NCBI GenBank assembly: GCA_046329575.1
Contig: JAXLUJ010000003.1
Span: 62,001 to 126,000, forward strand
From: UBA1941 sp046329575
Lineage (GTDB): Bacteria; Bacteroidota; Bacteroidia; Chitinophagales; LD1
DNA length: 64,000 nt
Direction: 5' to 3'
Numbering within the stretch: the first letter of the stretch is position 1; every line of letters starts with the position of its first letter. The notes under the pieces were generated by a model. That model saw only the letters and a list, made by a program, of their open reading frames with translations, was not told the origin of the DNA and did no database searches. A program made the translations under genes and the position numbers. Below, one piece after another: positions 40,694 through 50,196 of this stretch.

Positions 40694-43180
40694 ATGCCCA
40701 ATTATTTCTCCGGCCTTCAGTCGCTTCTATTCGCTTTATTCACCAGCTTGTGTTTCAGCCTAACCGCCCAACCCTCCATTCGTTTGGCCACTTCAGGTGA
40801 GTTCGACTGGACCCAAAACGACAACAAAGAAACTATAGTGAAATGCGATGATGTCATTTACATTCCGCTCAACGCGGTTCCTTCACAGGGGGCATCATCC
40901 GGAAATTTCACGTTTAATGTGACCTATGTCAATAGCGCTTTTTCTTCGTGGCAAGTGAGCGGCGATTTGAAGGTGGTTACCTCTTCGCCCACTTCCATTA
41001 CCGTGGTGTCGGCCGATGTACAAGACCGCGGCGCTACTACGCTCGACTACTCTCAAAGTAAAGGACGAATTAATTTGATTTATAAGACTGAAAAATGCGA
41101 AGGCGTTTGTGGTTTCGACGTTTATAAAAAATATAACACTTCCTATATTTCGCCCATCAGCGGGCCTACTTGTCTGGCGCCTTTACGTCAATATACCTTC
41201 TGCGTTGATCCTTTGGCTACCGATAATCTGAACCAACAAATCGGTATGGACCGCTACTTCTGGACGGTACCACCGGGATGCACCATCGATGGCTATTCTA
41301 ACGACAGCAGCAAAATCACATTAACCACCACAGCCGGTTACAACGGCGGCAAATTGCAATGCTGCTTTGGGTTGTGCAATCAGTACAGTTCGCAAGGTGT
41401 ATTATCGGCCTCGCCAACCTGTACCACCATGGGTTTGGGGCAGGCAATAGTAGCACCGGTGGTGACCATAACCGGTGGCAATGCCAGCCCAAATGTGCTG
41501 AACAATTATCCTGCAAATGTTTGTGTGGGCACTAATGCTATCGCGCCTTTCACTACAGCCATCAACTTTTCCGTAACCCCTCAAAGTGGCTACAGCTATA
41601 CCTGGAACTGGCCTGCAGCATGGGGTGGCACCCCGCCATTCAGCGGCAGTTCGTTAAGCCTTAATATCAACAACAACCCCGGCGATGTACTGCTTACGTC
41701 GGTTTCGCCTTGCGGCGAAACGCGTACTTACAGCATTACTATCAAACGTATGCTCACCGCAGCGCTCTTTCCTGTACCGAATTGTACCGCACCCAACTTT
41801 AGCTTTACTATGCCAAGCGGAATAGCTGCCGCGCTCAATTTGCCCGGTATTACTGCATTTCAGCCTCCGTACACCGGTCTGCCCACAGGTTGGAGCGCTT
41901 CGTATAACAATTATGGCGATGTTGCCATTAGCAATCCTGCAGTTTATGGAAATTTTACGCTTTCCATTAGTAATACCTGCACCGCACCGTTCATTATCCC
42001 GATTAGCATAAGACCGGCAGCTGCCACCATCAATGCCGTAAGTTGTTTGGCGCCGGGTGAAGTAACTACAGTAAGCACTACGCCTGCCACGGGCTTAAAT
42101 TATACTTGGACCCAGACCGGCGGCAGCGGCTATAGTTGCAGTGGCTGCGGCAGTAATGTAGCCAACAGCAGTGTGAATATCACCGGTGGCACCGGTGGGA
42201 GCACTATTAATTTACAGCAAACAGTTACAGGTAGCAGCCCCGCATGTGCAACGGCATTAACAAGCACCAGCATCGCCCAGGGTGTAAGTACGCCCGGCTT
42301 GCCCAATTTGAGTTGCACCGCACTTACCCAACCCAGCAACATTACGGCATCAGTAACACCATCAAGCGGAGCCACTGCTTATTCGTGGAGCGTTTCACCA
42401 GGTTCATTAGGCTCGTTAGGCGGATTGGTTACAACAACGCCTTCCCAAATTTTTTCGGCTAACGGTAATGCCGGAACAATTACCATTACTTGCAGCGCTT
42501 CCAACGGAAATTGTGTGAGCGCGCCGGTTTCCGGCGTTTTTAATTTGGGACTTACTCCGGCACCCTTCAATTTAACGGGCCCTACATACATTCCGGTGAA
42601 TCCACCCGATCCGGCCTATGCCGAACTTGACGTAACCGGAACCGGGCCGGGAAATCAGAACGGCGGCACCAACACCACCAATTACATCTGGTACAATTGT
42701 AGTTCGGGAAGTGGTTATGGCGCCGGTTCGGTATTGCCTAACAATGCCTATCGCACCAATCCTACCAATGGTAATTCCAGTTGGTTGCTGCCGCTTGCCG
42801 CACCAGGGGTGAATACGGTGTACGGCGTGCAGATGTCTAAAAATGGCTGCGTGTATCGCCAATGTGTTACCGTAAACGGGTATCAGAATATGATCACGCC
42901 TATTGATGGCAGCGCCTCCCTATTCGATAACGAAACTGCAATCCCGAAAGTGACGCTATCACCGAATGTAAGTAACGGTCACTTTATGCTGTGGATTGAA
43001 AATACTGCTGCTAATGGCGTGGTTAAAGTTATTGGCTCGAATGGCAAGATTATCAAAGTGCAATCGCTTCATTCCGGCGAGAACAATATGGAATGCACAG
43101 ATATGGAAAACGGCGTGTATGAATTGCGTATAGAAATTGGCGAATACCGCTGCGTCAAAAAATTGGTGGTGGCAGAGTAA
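40694..43180 (+). CDS. Large secreted T9SS type A protein with Ig/PKD-like domains
   Basis: This 828-residue protein has a signal peptide (to about TAQ, residue 26). It contains several beta-sandwich domains rich in Cys, Thr and Ser (CDDVIYIPLNAVP, then TVPPGCTIDGYSND, SYTWNWPAAW, AYSWSVSPGSLGS), the last types being PKD/Ig-like. A C-terminal type A sorting domain follows from about 750 (VTLSPNVSNGHFMLWI, NGVYELRIEI, KKLVVAE). No enzyme motif was found. It is probably a surface or released structural or adhesive protein. It is divergent from the SRPBCC gene across a 200-bp spacer with no evident regulatory structure. Confidence 0.85.
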   Translation: MPNYFSGLQSLLFALFTSLCFSLTAQPSIRLATSGEFDWTQNDNKETIVKCDDVIYIPLNAVPSQGASSGNFTFNVTYVNSAFSSWQVSGDLKVVTSSPTSITVVSADVQDRGATTLDYSQSKGRINLIYKTEKCEGVCGFDVYKKYNTSYISPISGPTCLAPLRQYTFCVDPLATDNLNQQIGMDRYFWTVPPGCTIDGYSNDSSKITLTTTAGYNGGKLQCCFGLCNQYSSQGVLSASPTCTTMGLGQAIVAPVVTITGGNASPNVLNNYPANVCVGTNAIAPFTTAINFSVTPQSGYSYTWNWPAAWGGTPPFSGSSLSLNINNNPGDVLLTSVSPCGETRTYSITIKRMLTAALFPVPNCTAPNFSFTMPSGIAAALNLPGITAFQPPYTGLPTGWSASYNNYGDVAISNPAVYGNFTLSISNTCTAPFIIPISIRPAAATINAVSCLAPGEVTTVSTTPATGLNYTWTQTGGSGYSCSGCGSNVANSSVNITGGTGGSTINLQQTVTGSSPACATALTSTSIAQGVSTPGLPNLSCTALTQPSNITASVTPSSGATAYSWSVSPGSLGSLGGLVTTTPSQIFSANGNAGTITITCSASNGNCVSAPVSGVFNLGLTPAPFNLTGPTYIPVNPPDPAYAELDVTGTGPGNQNGGTNTTNYIWYNCSSGSGYGAGSVLPNNAYRTNPTNGNSSWLLPLAAPGVNTVYGVQMSKNGCVYRQCVTVNGYQNMITPIDGSASLFDNETAIPKVTLSPNVSNGHFMLWIENTAANGVVKVIGSNGKIIKVQSLHSGENNMECTDMENGVYELRIEIGEYRCVKKLVVAE

Positions 43181-43183
43181 CGG

Positions 43184-43332
43184 GTGCGTGGCCTGAATTC
43201 CGTTTCTTTAGGGCGGTCGCCGCGGCATTGCGGCGGCGTTCCTTGCCGCACCGCGGCGCCGCGTGCTTCGCTCCCAATGTTTTTGGCTTGTTGTTTCGCA
43301 AGGCTTGCTTCCATATCGCTTTTTCGAAATCA
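43184..43332. repeat. GC-rich inverted-repeat segment between convergent genes
   Basis: GGCGGTCGCCGCGGCATTGCGGCGGCG and GCCGCACCGCGGCGCCGCG form strong hairpins. The block GTTCCTTGCCGCACCGCGGCG...GCGTGCTTCGCTCCC resembles the left arm at 61940-61975 (GTTCCTCGGCCGTGCGGCACCGCGTGCTT). It is much GC-richer than the flanking genes. The remaining spacer to 43497 holds a heptamer array. Confidence 0.55.
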
Positions 43333-43430
43333 GTACCGAATGCCAAAAACGATTTTCGCTTCGCCCGCTACCGCTTTTAAGGGTCGGTTCGAAATATTCC
43401 TGAAAGAATGATAGAAGAGAGAAGAGAGTT

Positions 43431-43490
<60 letters not shown>

Positions 43491-43497
43491 GCGTAGG

Positions 43498-45120
43498 TTA
43501 GAAGCTAAACTTCGCGCCAACCAATCCGTTAATACCATAAACCGGATAGCCGGCATAACGCTCATACTTCTGATGGGCAATGTTGTTCAAATTGCCAAAA
43601 AACGACCAGCGCTTGCTGAAGTAATACTCCAGGTTCAGGCTCAGATCGGCAGTTCCTTTTTGCTTTTTCTCATTGCCCGGACTCAAAAATCCATAATAGC
43701 TGCTAAAGGCATACAAATTCAAACCAATCGCAATTTTCTTTTTCCAGGTGTAGGTGCCATTCCAATTCAACTTCAACGCCGGTTCGTACCAGGCGCGGGT
43801 ATTTCTGGAAAGTGAATACGCATTGATATCGGCCAACGCCAGAACGCGGAACGACTCATTGATGTGCCAGCCTAGTTCAATTTGCCCGTTAAAATTGCTC
43901 ACCGTAGGATCATAAGCTACATAGAAACGTTTGGTGTCGTAATAATTGGTGTAGTACAACGGCATGTTGCTGAAGCGGCGATAGCCAAATTTCAAACGAT
44001 AGGTAAAATGTTGAATCGTACCTTTCAAACCGCTACTGAATTCGCTGATTTGGGTATTCTGCAAGGCGATATCGGAGTTGATAAAATTGTTGTTGGCCGA
44101 AAGCGTTCGGAACGAGTTTTTGCGGAAGGTAATTTCCCAACCGGCAAAGGCAATGAGCTGATGTTTGTACAATCGTTTTTCGATATATAAATCAGGTAAG
44201 GGCAGGAATTTACTTCCCTCCACGCCAAACGTAAAAGCGGCACGGGCCTTCCAATCATCATTATTGAAACCGTAACCCAACTTCAGGAAGAACAAATTGC
44301 GGAAAGTAGATTGGCGGGTAGATTTGAAGTTGGAAATATCGAAACTAAAATCGGCAAAGGCGCTGTGGTATTTCTTGAAAACCTTGCTGCCGCCGGCATT
44401 GGCCGCCACAAAGTATTCGTTGCTGCCGCCATAGGTTTCCTGAAAATAATTGAAGCGCACATTGGCGTTATAGTCGATCTCCGCCTTATTCTTCAAAATA
44501 TTCTTCACGCCGATGCGCGCATCGTAATCGCGCAGATTTTGCCGCACATCTTTTTCGGAAAATGTTTCATTGGTGCCGTAAAAGTGGGTGCGTAAATTAT
44601 GAAAATCGAATGCGGTACTTAGCTCCACTCCTTTCATATCATAGCGCAAATACAAACCGGCCAAATCATCGCTGTAGCGCATATTTTTTATAGCAAAGCC
44701 ATATTGCGACACATGATCGTAGTGAAAACCAAATTTGAGGTTTTTGGTTTTATTGTCGTTATACGCCAATTGAACCAATGGCGTGAGCTGACTTCCAAAC
44801 CCTAGTTTCAGATAGCTGGTATTAAAATTTTCAATCTTTTCCTTTCCCATTGAAATAGGCCGGAGCGGATTAGGTTCAAAAGGAATGTCTTTAAAATCTT
44901 TTTGAGGTACATTATAGGTTTGCTTGGGTGTGCGCGATTCTTCTTCAGGAACGTTAGGCGAAAAATTCACTTTGTCGGCATCCTTTATTTTGCCTTCGAA
45001 CTCTTTGATGATGATCACCTGATCGTTACCAACAGTACCTTGCGCAGCAGCGGTGGCGCCAAGCAGCAGCAGCGCAAAACCCAGCAACAACGGGCGTTTT
45101 GATATATTAATGGTTCTCAT
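43498..45120 (-). CDS. Outer membrane beta-barrel (TonB-dependent-receptor-like barrel)
   Basis: This 540-residue protein has a signal peptide (to about AAAQG, residue 28), a short periplasmic segment with a basic/acidic linker, then about 20 amphipathic beta strands of barrel type (LKLGFGSQLTPLVQLAYNDN, FGYRRFSNMPLYY, LSLNLEYYFSKRWSFFGNLNN) and an aromatic C-terminal end (VGAKFSF) that fits BAM-dependent insertion. No plug domain or TonB box is visible, so it may be a pore or scaffold rather than a receptor. Its ATG overlaps the TPR gene stop codon by 4 bp, suggesting a co-translated pair. Confidence 0.78.
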   Translation of the reverse strand: MRTINISKRPLLLGFALLLLGATAAAQGTVGNDQVIIIKEFEGKIKDADKVNFSPNVPEEESRTPKQTYNVPQKDFKDIPFEPNPLRPISMGKEKIENFNTSYLKLGFGSQLTPLVQLAYNDNKTKNLKFGFHYDHVSQYGFAIKNMRYSDDLAGLYLRYDMKGVELSTAFDFHNLRTHFYGTNETFSEKDVRQNLRDYDARIGVKNILKNKAEIDYNANVRFNYFQETYGGSNEYFVAANAGGSKVFKKYHSAFADFSFDISNFKSTRQSTFRNLFFLKLGYGFNNDDWKARAAFTFGVEGSKFLPLPDLYIEKRLYKHQLIAFAGWEITFRKNSFRTLSANNNFINSDIALQNTQISEFSSGLKGTIQHFTYRLKFGYRRFSNMPLYYTNYYDTKRFYVAYDPTVSNFNGQIELGWHINESFRVLALADINAYSLSRNTRAWYEPALKLNWNGTYTWKKKIAIGLNLYAFSSYYGFLSPGNEKKQKGTADLSLNLEYYFSKRWSFFGNLNNIAHQKYERYAGYPVYGINGLVGAKFSF

Positions 45121-48100
45121 CGTATGGTGTCTTCATCCATTTGTAATTGATCGGCCGGGCGCTCTAACTGAATCTTCGAACGATTCAGTTCTGCCGTTCG
45201 TATCTTCTCTAACTTCACTTTGGCTTCATCAATCAATGCCTGATCGCCTTTGTAATTATCTATGATGCTTTCCAGCGTGGCCTTGGCCTGAAAGGCATTG
45301 CCGAGCGCGAAATAGTTATCGGAAATCAGAATAAAATCTTTCACCATCCAATACTCATAACTTCCAAAACGGTTCTTCATTTTGAAGCACGTATCCAGCG
45401 ATGCTTTGTATTCGCCTTTATCGAAGAGGAACTGTGCCACGCGGTATTTCGATTCGGCGGCGCGGGCGCTGATGCCTGCTGCGGCCGCGCGGTTAAAATT
45501 AATGTAGGCGATATCGATTTTTCCCAACGCCATGGCCGCTTTTGCCTTCAAATACACCGCATCATTTACATCCGGTTCTTTACTGCCTTCGCCATAAATG
45601 ATCTTATCGGCAAACTCGATGGTTTCTTCAGGTTTATTGCGATGATAGGAAGTGCGCATTACACCCAAGGTGGCGGTGTAGGTATTGGCCGTAGAGGAAC
45701 TGGCTTCATACAATTTTTTATAGAATTCGTAAGCAGCAGCCGTATCTTTCAATTCGTAGAACGCAATGCCGGAAGCATTCAGCAGCGCTCTTTCGTAGAA
45801 CCGGGTGTAGCGGTTTTCGATCAAACTTTTATACTCGCCCAGCGCATCGTTATACTGCTTATTGCGCAACAAACATTCTGAACGGTAATAGCGCGCTTCA
45901 TTAATAAAAATGCCTTTGGGGAAATCATCTTTATAATGCGCAAATAATATGATGGCACGGCCGCAATCGTTATTCAGGAAAGCCAACTCGCCGGCCTGAT
46001 AGTTTAGCGAATCTTTTTCGCCTTCGCTGCTGGCATAAGGCGCATATTCAGCAGGCTTTCCCAACTCCACGCTCAGATCTTTAATAGCGGCAATAGCTTG
46101 TTGCGATTCCCGCGAGCCCGGATATTTCTTGATCAACTCTTTATAATGGTCTAAAGCATCTTCCTTCTTATTCAAATTATATAACGCCAGCGATGTTTTC
46201 AGATAAGCCTTCGGCGCCAAAGCACTTTTAGGATAATACTTCACCACTTTGTTGTATGCTTCAATTGCATCGCGGTTGTTATCGGTTTCCAGATAGGTTT
46301 CGCCAATTTCGTAATGCGATTGATCTACATAAATCGAATTGGGGTACTTGTTAATCAGATCGTTCAGCGTATTGATTTTTTCATTGAACTTATTCTGCAA
46401 TCCTTGCACAATGCCCTTTTGATACTGCGCATATTCTGCGCCGGTCCAGTTATTGGTAGCTACTTTATCATAGGCTCCCAAGGCATCGTTATAATCTTTA
46501 GTAATGAAACAGCACTCGGCAAACCGCAGATACAAATCGGGAACAATGGCGCTTTTAGCTTCCTTGTCTTTGGTTGAAGCGCTTTGCTCTAATGCCGAAG
46601 AGAAGTGCAGTTTGGCCTCACGGAAACGCTTTTGTTTAAAGTAGGCGTAGGCCATATTGTATTCCGAGCGCATTTCCGATAAGTGGAGCTTTTCTTCCAT
46701 ATACGGCTTCATGCCGGCATTAAAGCGCTGGTACTGCACAATTGCATCCTGATAATTTTTCAAGGCATAGTTGGCTTCCCCTTTCACATAAGCGGTAAGC
46801 ACCGCCAACTCCTGCGAAATGGGATATTTAAGCGATTTATCGCAAAGCGTAAGCACTTCTTCATAGCGTTTGTCGTTGTACACTTCCACCGCATGATAAC
46901 AGGTAACGCGCTGATAAATTTCCTTTAAGGTTGGCGTAAGTTCTGGCAAACTTTCAATTACCTGAAAAGCGCGTTCATAATTCTTAGTAAGTACCAATGC
47001 GTTCACTAATACGTCATAGCCTTCATCGGTATAAGCCGATTTTGGATTTTCTTTCAAATAGGTTTCCATGGTGCTTACGGCTTCGCTGGCATAGCCCAGT
47101 TCATACGACAATTTCCCGTATTGGAATTGCGAAATCTGTTTAATGTCCTTATCGAAATCTTTGGCGGCTGCGCTCTGAAATGCCGACCGCGCCTTACTCT
47201 TGGCATTCGTCTTCAAATAACAATCGGCCAGCGCATAGGTGGCACTTTGGCCCATAGGTTCATCCAGCAAATTGATCTGCTCAAAGTTACCTATAGCCGC
47301 TTCATAAGCGCCCGTCTTGTATTGACAAATGCCCAGTTCGTAAATATCTTCCTTACGAACTTTATTGTTGGCCATCACAAACTTTTCGATATGTGGCAAG
47401 GCCTTGGCATAATCAGAAGTTTGGAAATAAGCCTCACCTAAAAGATGGTTCATCTCATCTTTATAGTTGGCCGCTGATTTATCGATGTTATTGTTGATAT
47501 AGGTAATCGCCTCTTTGTAGTTTTTCTCCAGAAAGTAGATTTGAGAAATATAGTAAGGAATTACGCTGGCATACAACTTGGAATCTTCAATGGCTTTGAA
47601 GCTGTTCAAGGCGTTGCGGTAATCTTTTTGATAGAAACTGATGAAGGCGTAGTAATAGTTTGATGGATAGAAGTATTTCTCCTTTACATCCTTGATATCG
47701 CGAAACAACGGCTTCGCCTGATCAAATTTTTTCTTTACAAAATAGCTATAGGCCAATAAAAATTTATACTCAACGATTTGGGAAGTTTCCAGTTCCGAAA
47801 CATCTACTTGCTCCAGCCATTCGGCAGCTTCGGCATATTTGTTGTTCTGAGCATAATATTTGCCTAAGTAGAACGTAATAGCATTGCGATGTTCGGTAGC
47901 ATGGTACTTGGTAAAGTAATTGCGCAGTAACGATTCGGCATCTTTATCATTTGTTTCTGCGGCACAAACTGCGATGAGGTAATCAACTTTTTCTGCAACT
48001 ATGAAAGAATTGGTTCCGGTAGTTTGCTGCGGTTGAGGTATTATGCGCTCCAGCCGCTCGCGGGCACCGGCATAATTCTTTTCAGCAAACAGTTCCAACC

Positions 48101-48203
48101 CCTCGTGATACGTTTTGTTAGGATCAACATATACAAATGTTTTTTGGGCCGAACTAAATTCACACCAAACCGATAGCAATAAAAAAAAGAGTACGCCGCG
48201 CAT
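45117..48203 (-). CDS. Large periplasmic TPR-repeat protein
   Basis: This 1028-residue protein has a signal peptide (to about SAQ) and at least fifteen tetratricopeptide repeats through most of its length (NYAGARERLE, YAEAAEWLEQVDVS, YKEAITYINNN, RDAIEAYNKVVKYYPKSALAPKAY, KSGYG variants). The repeats resemble the BamD/YbgF-type TPRs used for envelope scaffolding. The C-terminal 30 residues are charged. The 4-bp overlap with the barrel gene shows coupling; a TPR plus barrel pair suggests a periplasm-to-outer-membrane complex. The exact function is unknown; roles in cell envelope assembly or T9SS support are guesses. Confidence 0.88.
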   Translation of the reverse strand: MRGVLFFLLLSVWCEFSSAQKTFVYVDPNKTYHEGLELFAEKNYAGARERLERIIPQPQQTTGTNSFIVAEKVDYLIAVCAAETNDKDAESLLRNYFTKYHATEHRNAITFYLGKYYAQNNKYAEAAEWLEQVDVSELETSQIVEYKFLLAYSYFVKKKFDQAKPLFRDIKDVKEKYFYPSNYYYAFISFYQKDYRNALNSFKAIEDSKLYASVIPYYISQIYFLEKNYKEAITYINNNIDKSAANYKDEMNHLLGEAYFQTSDYAKALPHIEKFVMANNKVRKEDIYELGICQYKTGAYEAAIGNFEQINLLDEPMGQSATYALADCYLKTNAKSKARSAFQSAAAKDFDKDIKQISQFQYGKLSYELGYASEAVSTMETYLKENPKSAYTDEGYDVLVNALVLTKNYERAFQVIESLPELTPTLKEIYQRVTCYHAVEVYNDKRYEEVLTLCDKSLKYPISQELAVLTAYVKGEANYALKNYQDAIVQYQRFNAGMKPYMEEKLHLSEMRSEYNMAYAYFKQKRFREAKLHFSSALEQSASTKDKEAKSAIVPDLYLRFAECCFITKDYNDALGAYDKVATNNWTGAEYAQYQKGIVQGLQNKFNEKINTLNDLINKYPNSIYVDQSHYEIGETYLETDNNRDAIEAYNKVVKYYPKSALAPKAYLKTSLALYNLNKKEDALDHYKELIKKYPGSRESQQAIAAIKDLSVELGKPAEYAPYASSEGEKDSLNYQAGELAFLNNDCGRAIILFAHYKDDFPKGIFINEARYYRSECLLRNKQYNDALGEYKSLIENRYTRFYERALLNASGIAFYELKDTAAAYEFYKKLYEASSSTANTYTATLGVMRTSYHRNKPEETIEFADKIIYGEGSKEPDVNDAVYLKAKAAMALGKIDIAYINFNRAAAAGISARAAESKYRVAQFLFDKGEYKASLDTCFKMKNRFGSYEYWMVKDFILISDNYFALGNAFQAKATLESIIDNYKGDQALIDEAKVKLEKIRTAELNRSKIQLERPADQLQMDEDTIR

Positions 48204-48435
48204 TAAAATTCAGGAAAACGAATTCACACAAATGTACTTGTTGCGCTATGGTCAATGGTTTTGTTACGTGGTATTGATTTCAACAAACCCTATGGGTTGT
48301 CTATTTTAAGAAACGTAGGAAGCGATTTTAAAATTGCAACATCGCCGGCAATTCGCCGGTTCAAAATGGCTAAGGTTTGAAAATGAACAACTAACAATGC
48401 TTATCTTACAGAGCCACTTAAAACTGAGAACTGAG

Positions 48436-48500
48436 AACTTTCATCTCTCATCTCTCATCTCTCATCTCTCATCTCTCATCTCTCATCTTTCATCTCTTCT
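48436..48500. repeat. CTCATCT heptamer array overlapping the end of the thioesterase gene
   Basis: CTTTCATCTCTCATCTCTCATCT... with a 7-bp period (about eight units) runs from about 48436 to 48495. The stop codon of the minus-strand DUF4442 gene (48485-48483) lies inside this array, so its last few codons are drawn from the repeat. The spacer 48204-48435 toward the TPR start is otherwise without a gene. Confidence 0.82.
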
Positions 48501-49013
48501 CTCCTTTCTCGCTTTGAACGACCACGTTACGCGAAACCTTGCTTCTTCTTCGCCGCTTTCCGATCGTCCCACTGCTGTGCAGGTGTAGGTTTGGCCCTCG
48601 CCGGTAATTATACAGCGCTCAATAATTTCGCGTATGCCGTCGCCATCAGCACAGGTAAATGTAGTAATGCCTGTAGCCTTTTTGATAAACTCCGATTCCA
48701 GTCTGGTGACCAGCATCGAAACGGAAGGTTTTGATTTGTGGGTGTGCATCATGGCAATCATACCGCTGCTCATTTCTGCAGCCATCGCCAGAACCGCAAA
48801 ATAAGTAGAACGGAAAGGATTTTGATTCAGCCACCGGAAGGGAACGCTGATTTCGCACTGCTGCGCATCAAAATGTTTCACGCGCAAACCAGCCAAAAAG
48901 CCCATCGGCAAACTTTTGAGCAGAAACAATTCGAACAACCAACGGTTCATTACTAATTTTCGGTACTTAGCTGCCTCAATCGCATTGTTACTGCGGAAAA
49001 TTTCAATATCCAT
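48483..49013 (-). CDS. DUF4442 hotdog-fold thioesterase-like protein
   Basis: This 176-residue cytoplasmic protein of the DUF4442 (PaaI/YiiD-like) hotdog group has WLFELFLLKSLPMGFLAGLRV, ISVPFRWLNQNPFRSTYFAVLAMAAEMSSG and the C-terminal strand YTCTAVGRSESGEEEARFRVTWSF. The family is thought to act on acyl-CoA or acyl-ACP thioesters, but is poorly studied. The C-terminal tail ARKERRDER is encoded by the edge of a CTCATCT heptamer array. A second hotdog gene precedes it by 9 bp, forming a small operon. Confidence 0.75.
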   Translation of the reverse strand: MDIEIFRSNNAIEAAKYRKLVMNRWLFELFLLKSLPMGFLAGLRVKHFDAQQCEISVPFRWLNQNPFRSTYFAVLAMAAEMSSGMIAMMHTHKSKPSVSMLVTRLESEFIKKATGITTFTCADGDGIREIIERCIITGEGQTYTCTAVGRSESGEEEARFRVTWSFKARKERRDER

Positions 49014-49022
49014 AAAAGTGTT

Positions 49023-49466
49023 TTATGCTTCCAGTGCGGGTTCGTAATTCGTTAACGCTTCGCGAATGCGTTGCGGAATTGGAAAAGGCGCCTTGGCTTT
49101 GTAATCAAACATCACTAAAGTGGTATAACCGTTAGTAATCACCTCTTTCCGGTCGGGCCACTCGTTCACAATCAGGTATTGCACCTCAAAACTTTTATTG
49201 CCCATTTTAGCTACGCGAACATAAATATAGGCCGGGTCAGGAAAATGCAACGGCCGGATGTAGTTCACATGCGCGTTGGCCAGAATCACACCATCGTCCT
49301 GCCAGTTCCACTTACAAGCCTCATGAAAATAGTACACTCTTGATTGTTCGAAATAGGTGAGATAAACCGCATTGTTCACATGATGCATTTCATCTACATC
49401 ACTCCAACGCATTTCCACCTTCATTCGAAAACGAAACTTTTTCAGTTCTTCTTCCAGATTTTCCAT
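49023..49466 (-). CDS. Acyl-CoA thioesterase, 4HBT (YbgC-like) family
   Basis: This 147-residue hotdog thioesterase has the YbgC-like pattern VEMRWSDVDEMHHVNNAVYLTYFEQSRV, in which the Asp near the start of the long helix is the catalytic residue, then HVNYIRPLHFPDPAYIYVRV and NGYTTLVMFDYKA. It should hydrolyse acyl-CoA or hydroxybenzoyl-CoA-like thioesters; chain length is unknown. Homologues are often in envelope or tol-pal loci, but that is not seen here. It is divergent from the transglutaminase-like gene across about 85 bp. Confidence 0.88.
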   Translation of the reverse strand: MENLEEELKKFRFRMKVEMRWSDVDEMHHVNNAVYLTYFEQSRVYYFHEACKWNWQDDGVILANAHVNYIRPLHFPDPAYIYVRVAKMGNKSFEVQYLIVNEWPDRKEVITNGYTTLVMFDYKAKAPFPIPQRIREALTNYEPALEA

Positions 49467-49551
49467 TCTACAAGTTTAATTTCTTCTTACCAACCCACGT
49501 TTGGGAAGGATAAACACCGCGCCATTCCGCGCTAATCCTTATTATCGCGCC

Positions 49552-50196
49552 ATGGAAACGGATCAGTATTTGCGCCCTACCCGGTTTATCGACAGCAATC
49601 ATCCTGATGTGCTCGAATTCACTCAAAAAACTATTGGCACAATTACCGATCTGCATGAAAAAGCGAAAGTGTTGTACCTGGCCGTTCGCGATCAAATTCT
49701 TTACGATCCTTATCATTTGGTGTTAGATGAATCGCTGATATCGGCTTCTCAAACGTTACATCGGGGCCGTGGCTATTGCATCGAAAAATCACTCTTGCTT
49801 GCCGCCGCCGGTCGTGCCGCCGGAATTCCTTCGCGCCTCGGATTTTCTATAGTGAAAAACCATTTGGCGGCTGATAAATTCGTGGAAATGCTGCGCACCG
49901 ATAAGTTTGTATTTCACGGCTACAACGAATTTTTATTAGAGGGAAAATGGGTGAAATGTACGCCTGCATTCAATCGTTCGCTTTGTGAAAAGTTCGATAC
50001 CCAACCGCTGGAATTTGACGGCTATCACGATTCCGTTTTTCAACAATATTCGGCCGACGGACAACAATACATGGAATACCTTCACGAATACGGACAGTTC
50101 GACGACCTTCCCTGCGAACTTTTCTTTTCAGAAATTCGCGCCTACTACCCGCATCTTTTTGAAAACGGCAAAATTGCATTTGTTGAACATCCATGA
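49552..50196 (+). CDS. Transglutaminase-like (cysteine protease fold) protein
   Basis: From the ATG at 49552 (METDQYLRP) this is a 214-residue cytoplasmic protein. The domain has the Cys motif GRGYCIEKSLLLAAAGRAAGIPSRLGF (Cys76), the His motif in FHGYNEFLLEGKWVKCTP (His122) and an Asp/Asn-containing third strand. This is the transglutaminase-like Cys-His-Asp arrangement. Such proteins are usually proteases or amidases. A TTG in frame at 49501 is too far upstream to be convincing. Its stop overlaps the start of the amylase gene by 4 bp, so the two are probably coupled. The substrate is unknown. Confidence 0.82.
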   Translation: METDQYLRPTRFIDSNHPDVLEFTQKTIGTITDLHEKAKVLYLAVRDQILYDPYHLVLDESLISASQTLHRGRGYCIEKSLLLAAAGRAAGIPSRLGFSIVKNHLAADKFVEMLRTDKFVFHGYNEFLLEGKWVKCTPAFNRSLCEKFDTQPLEFDGYHDSVFQQYSADGQQYMEYLHEYGQFDDLPCELFFSEIRAYYPHLFENGKIAFVEHP

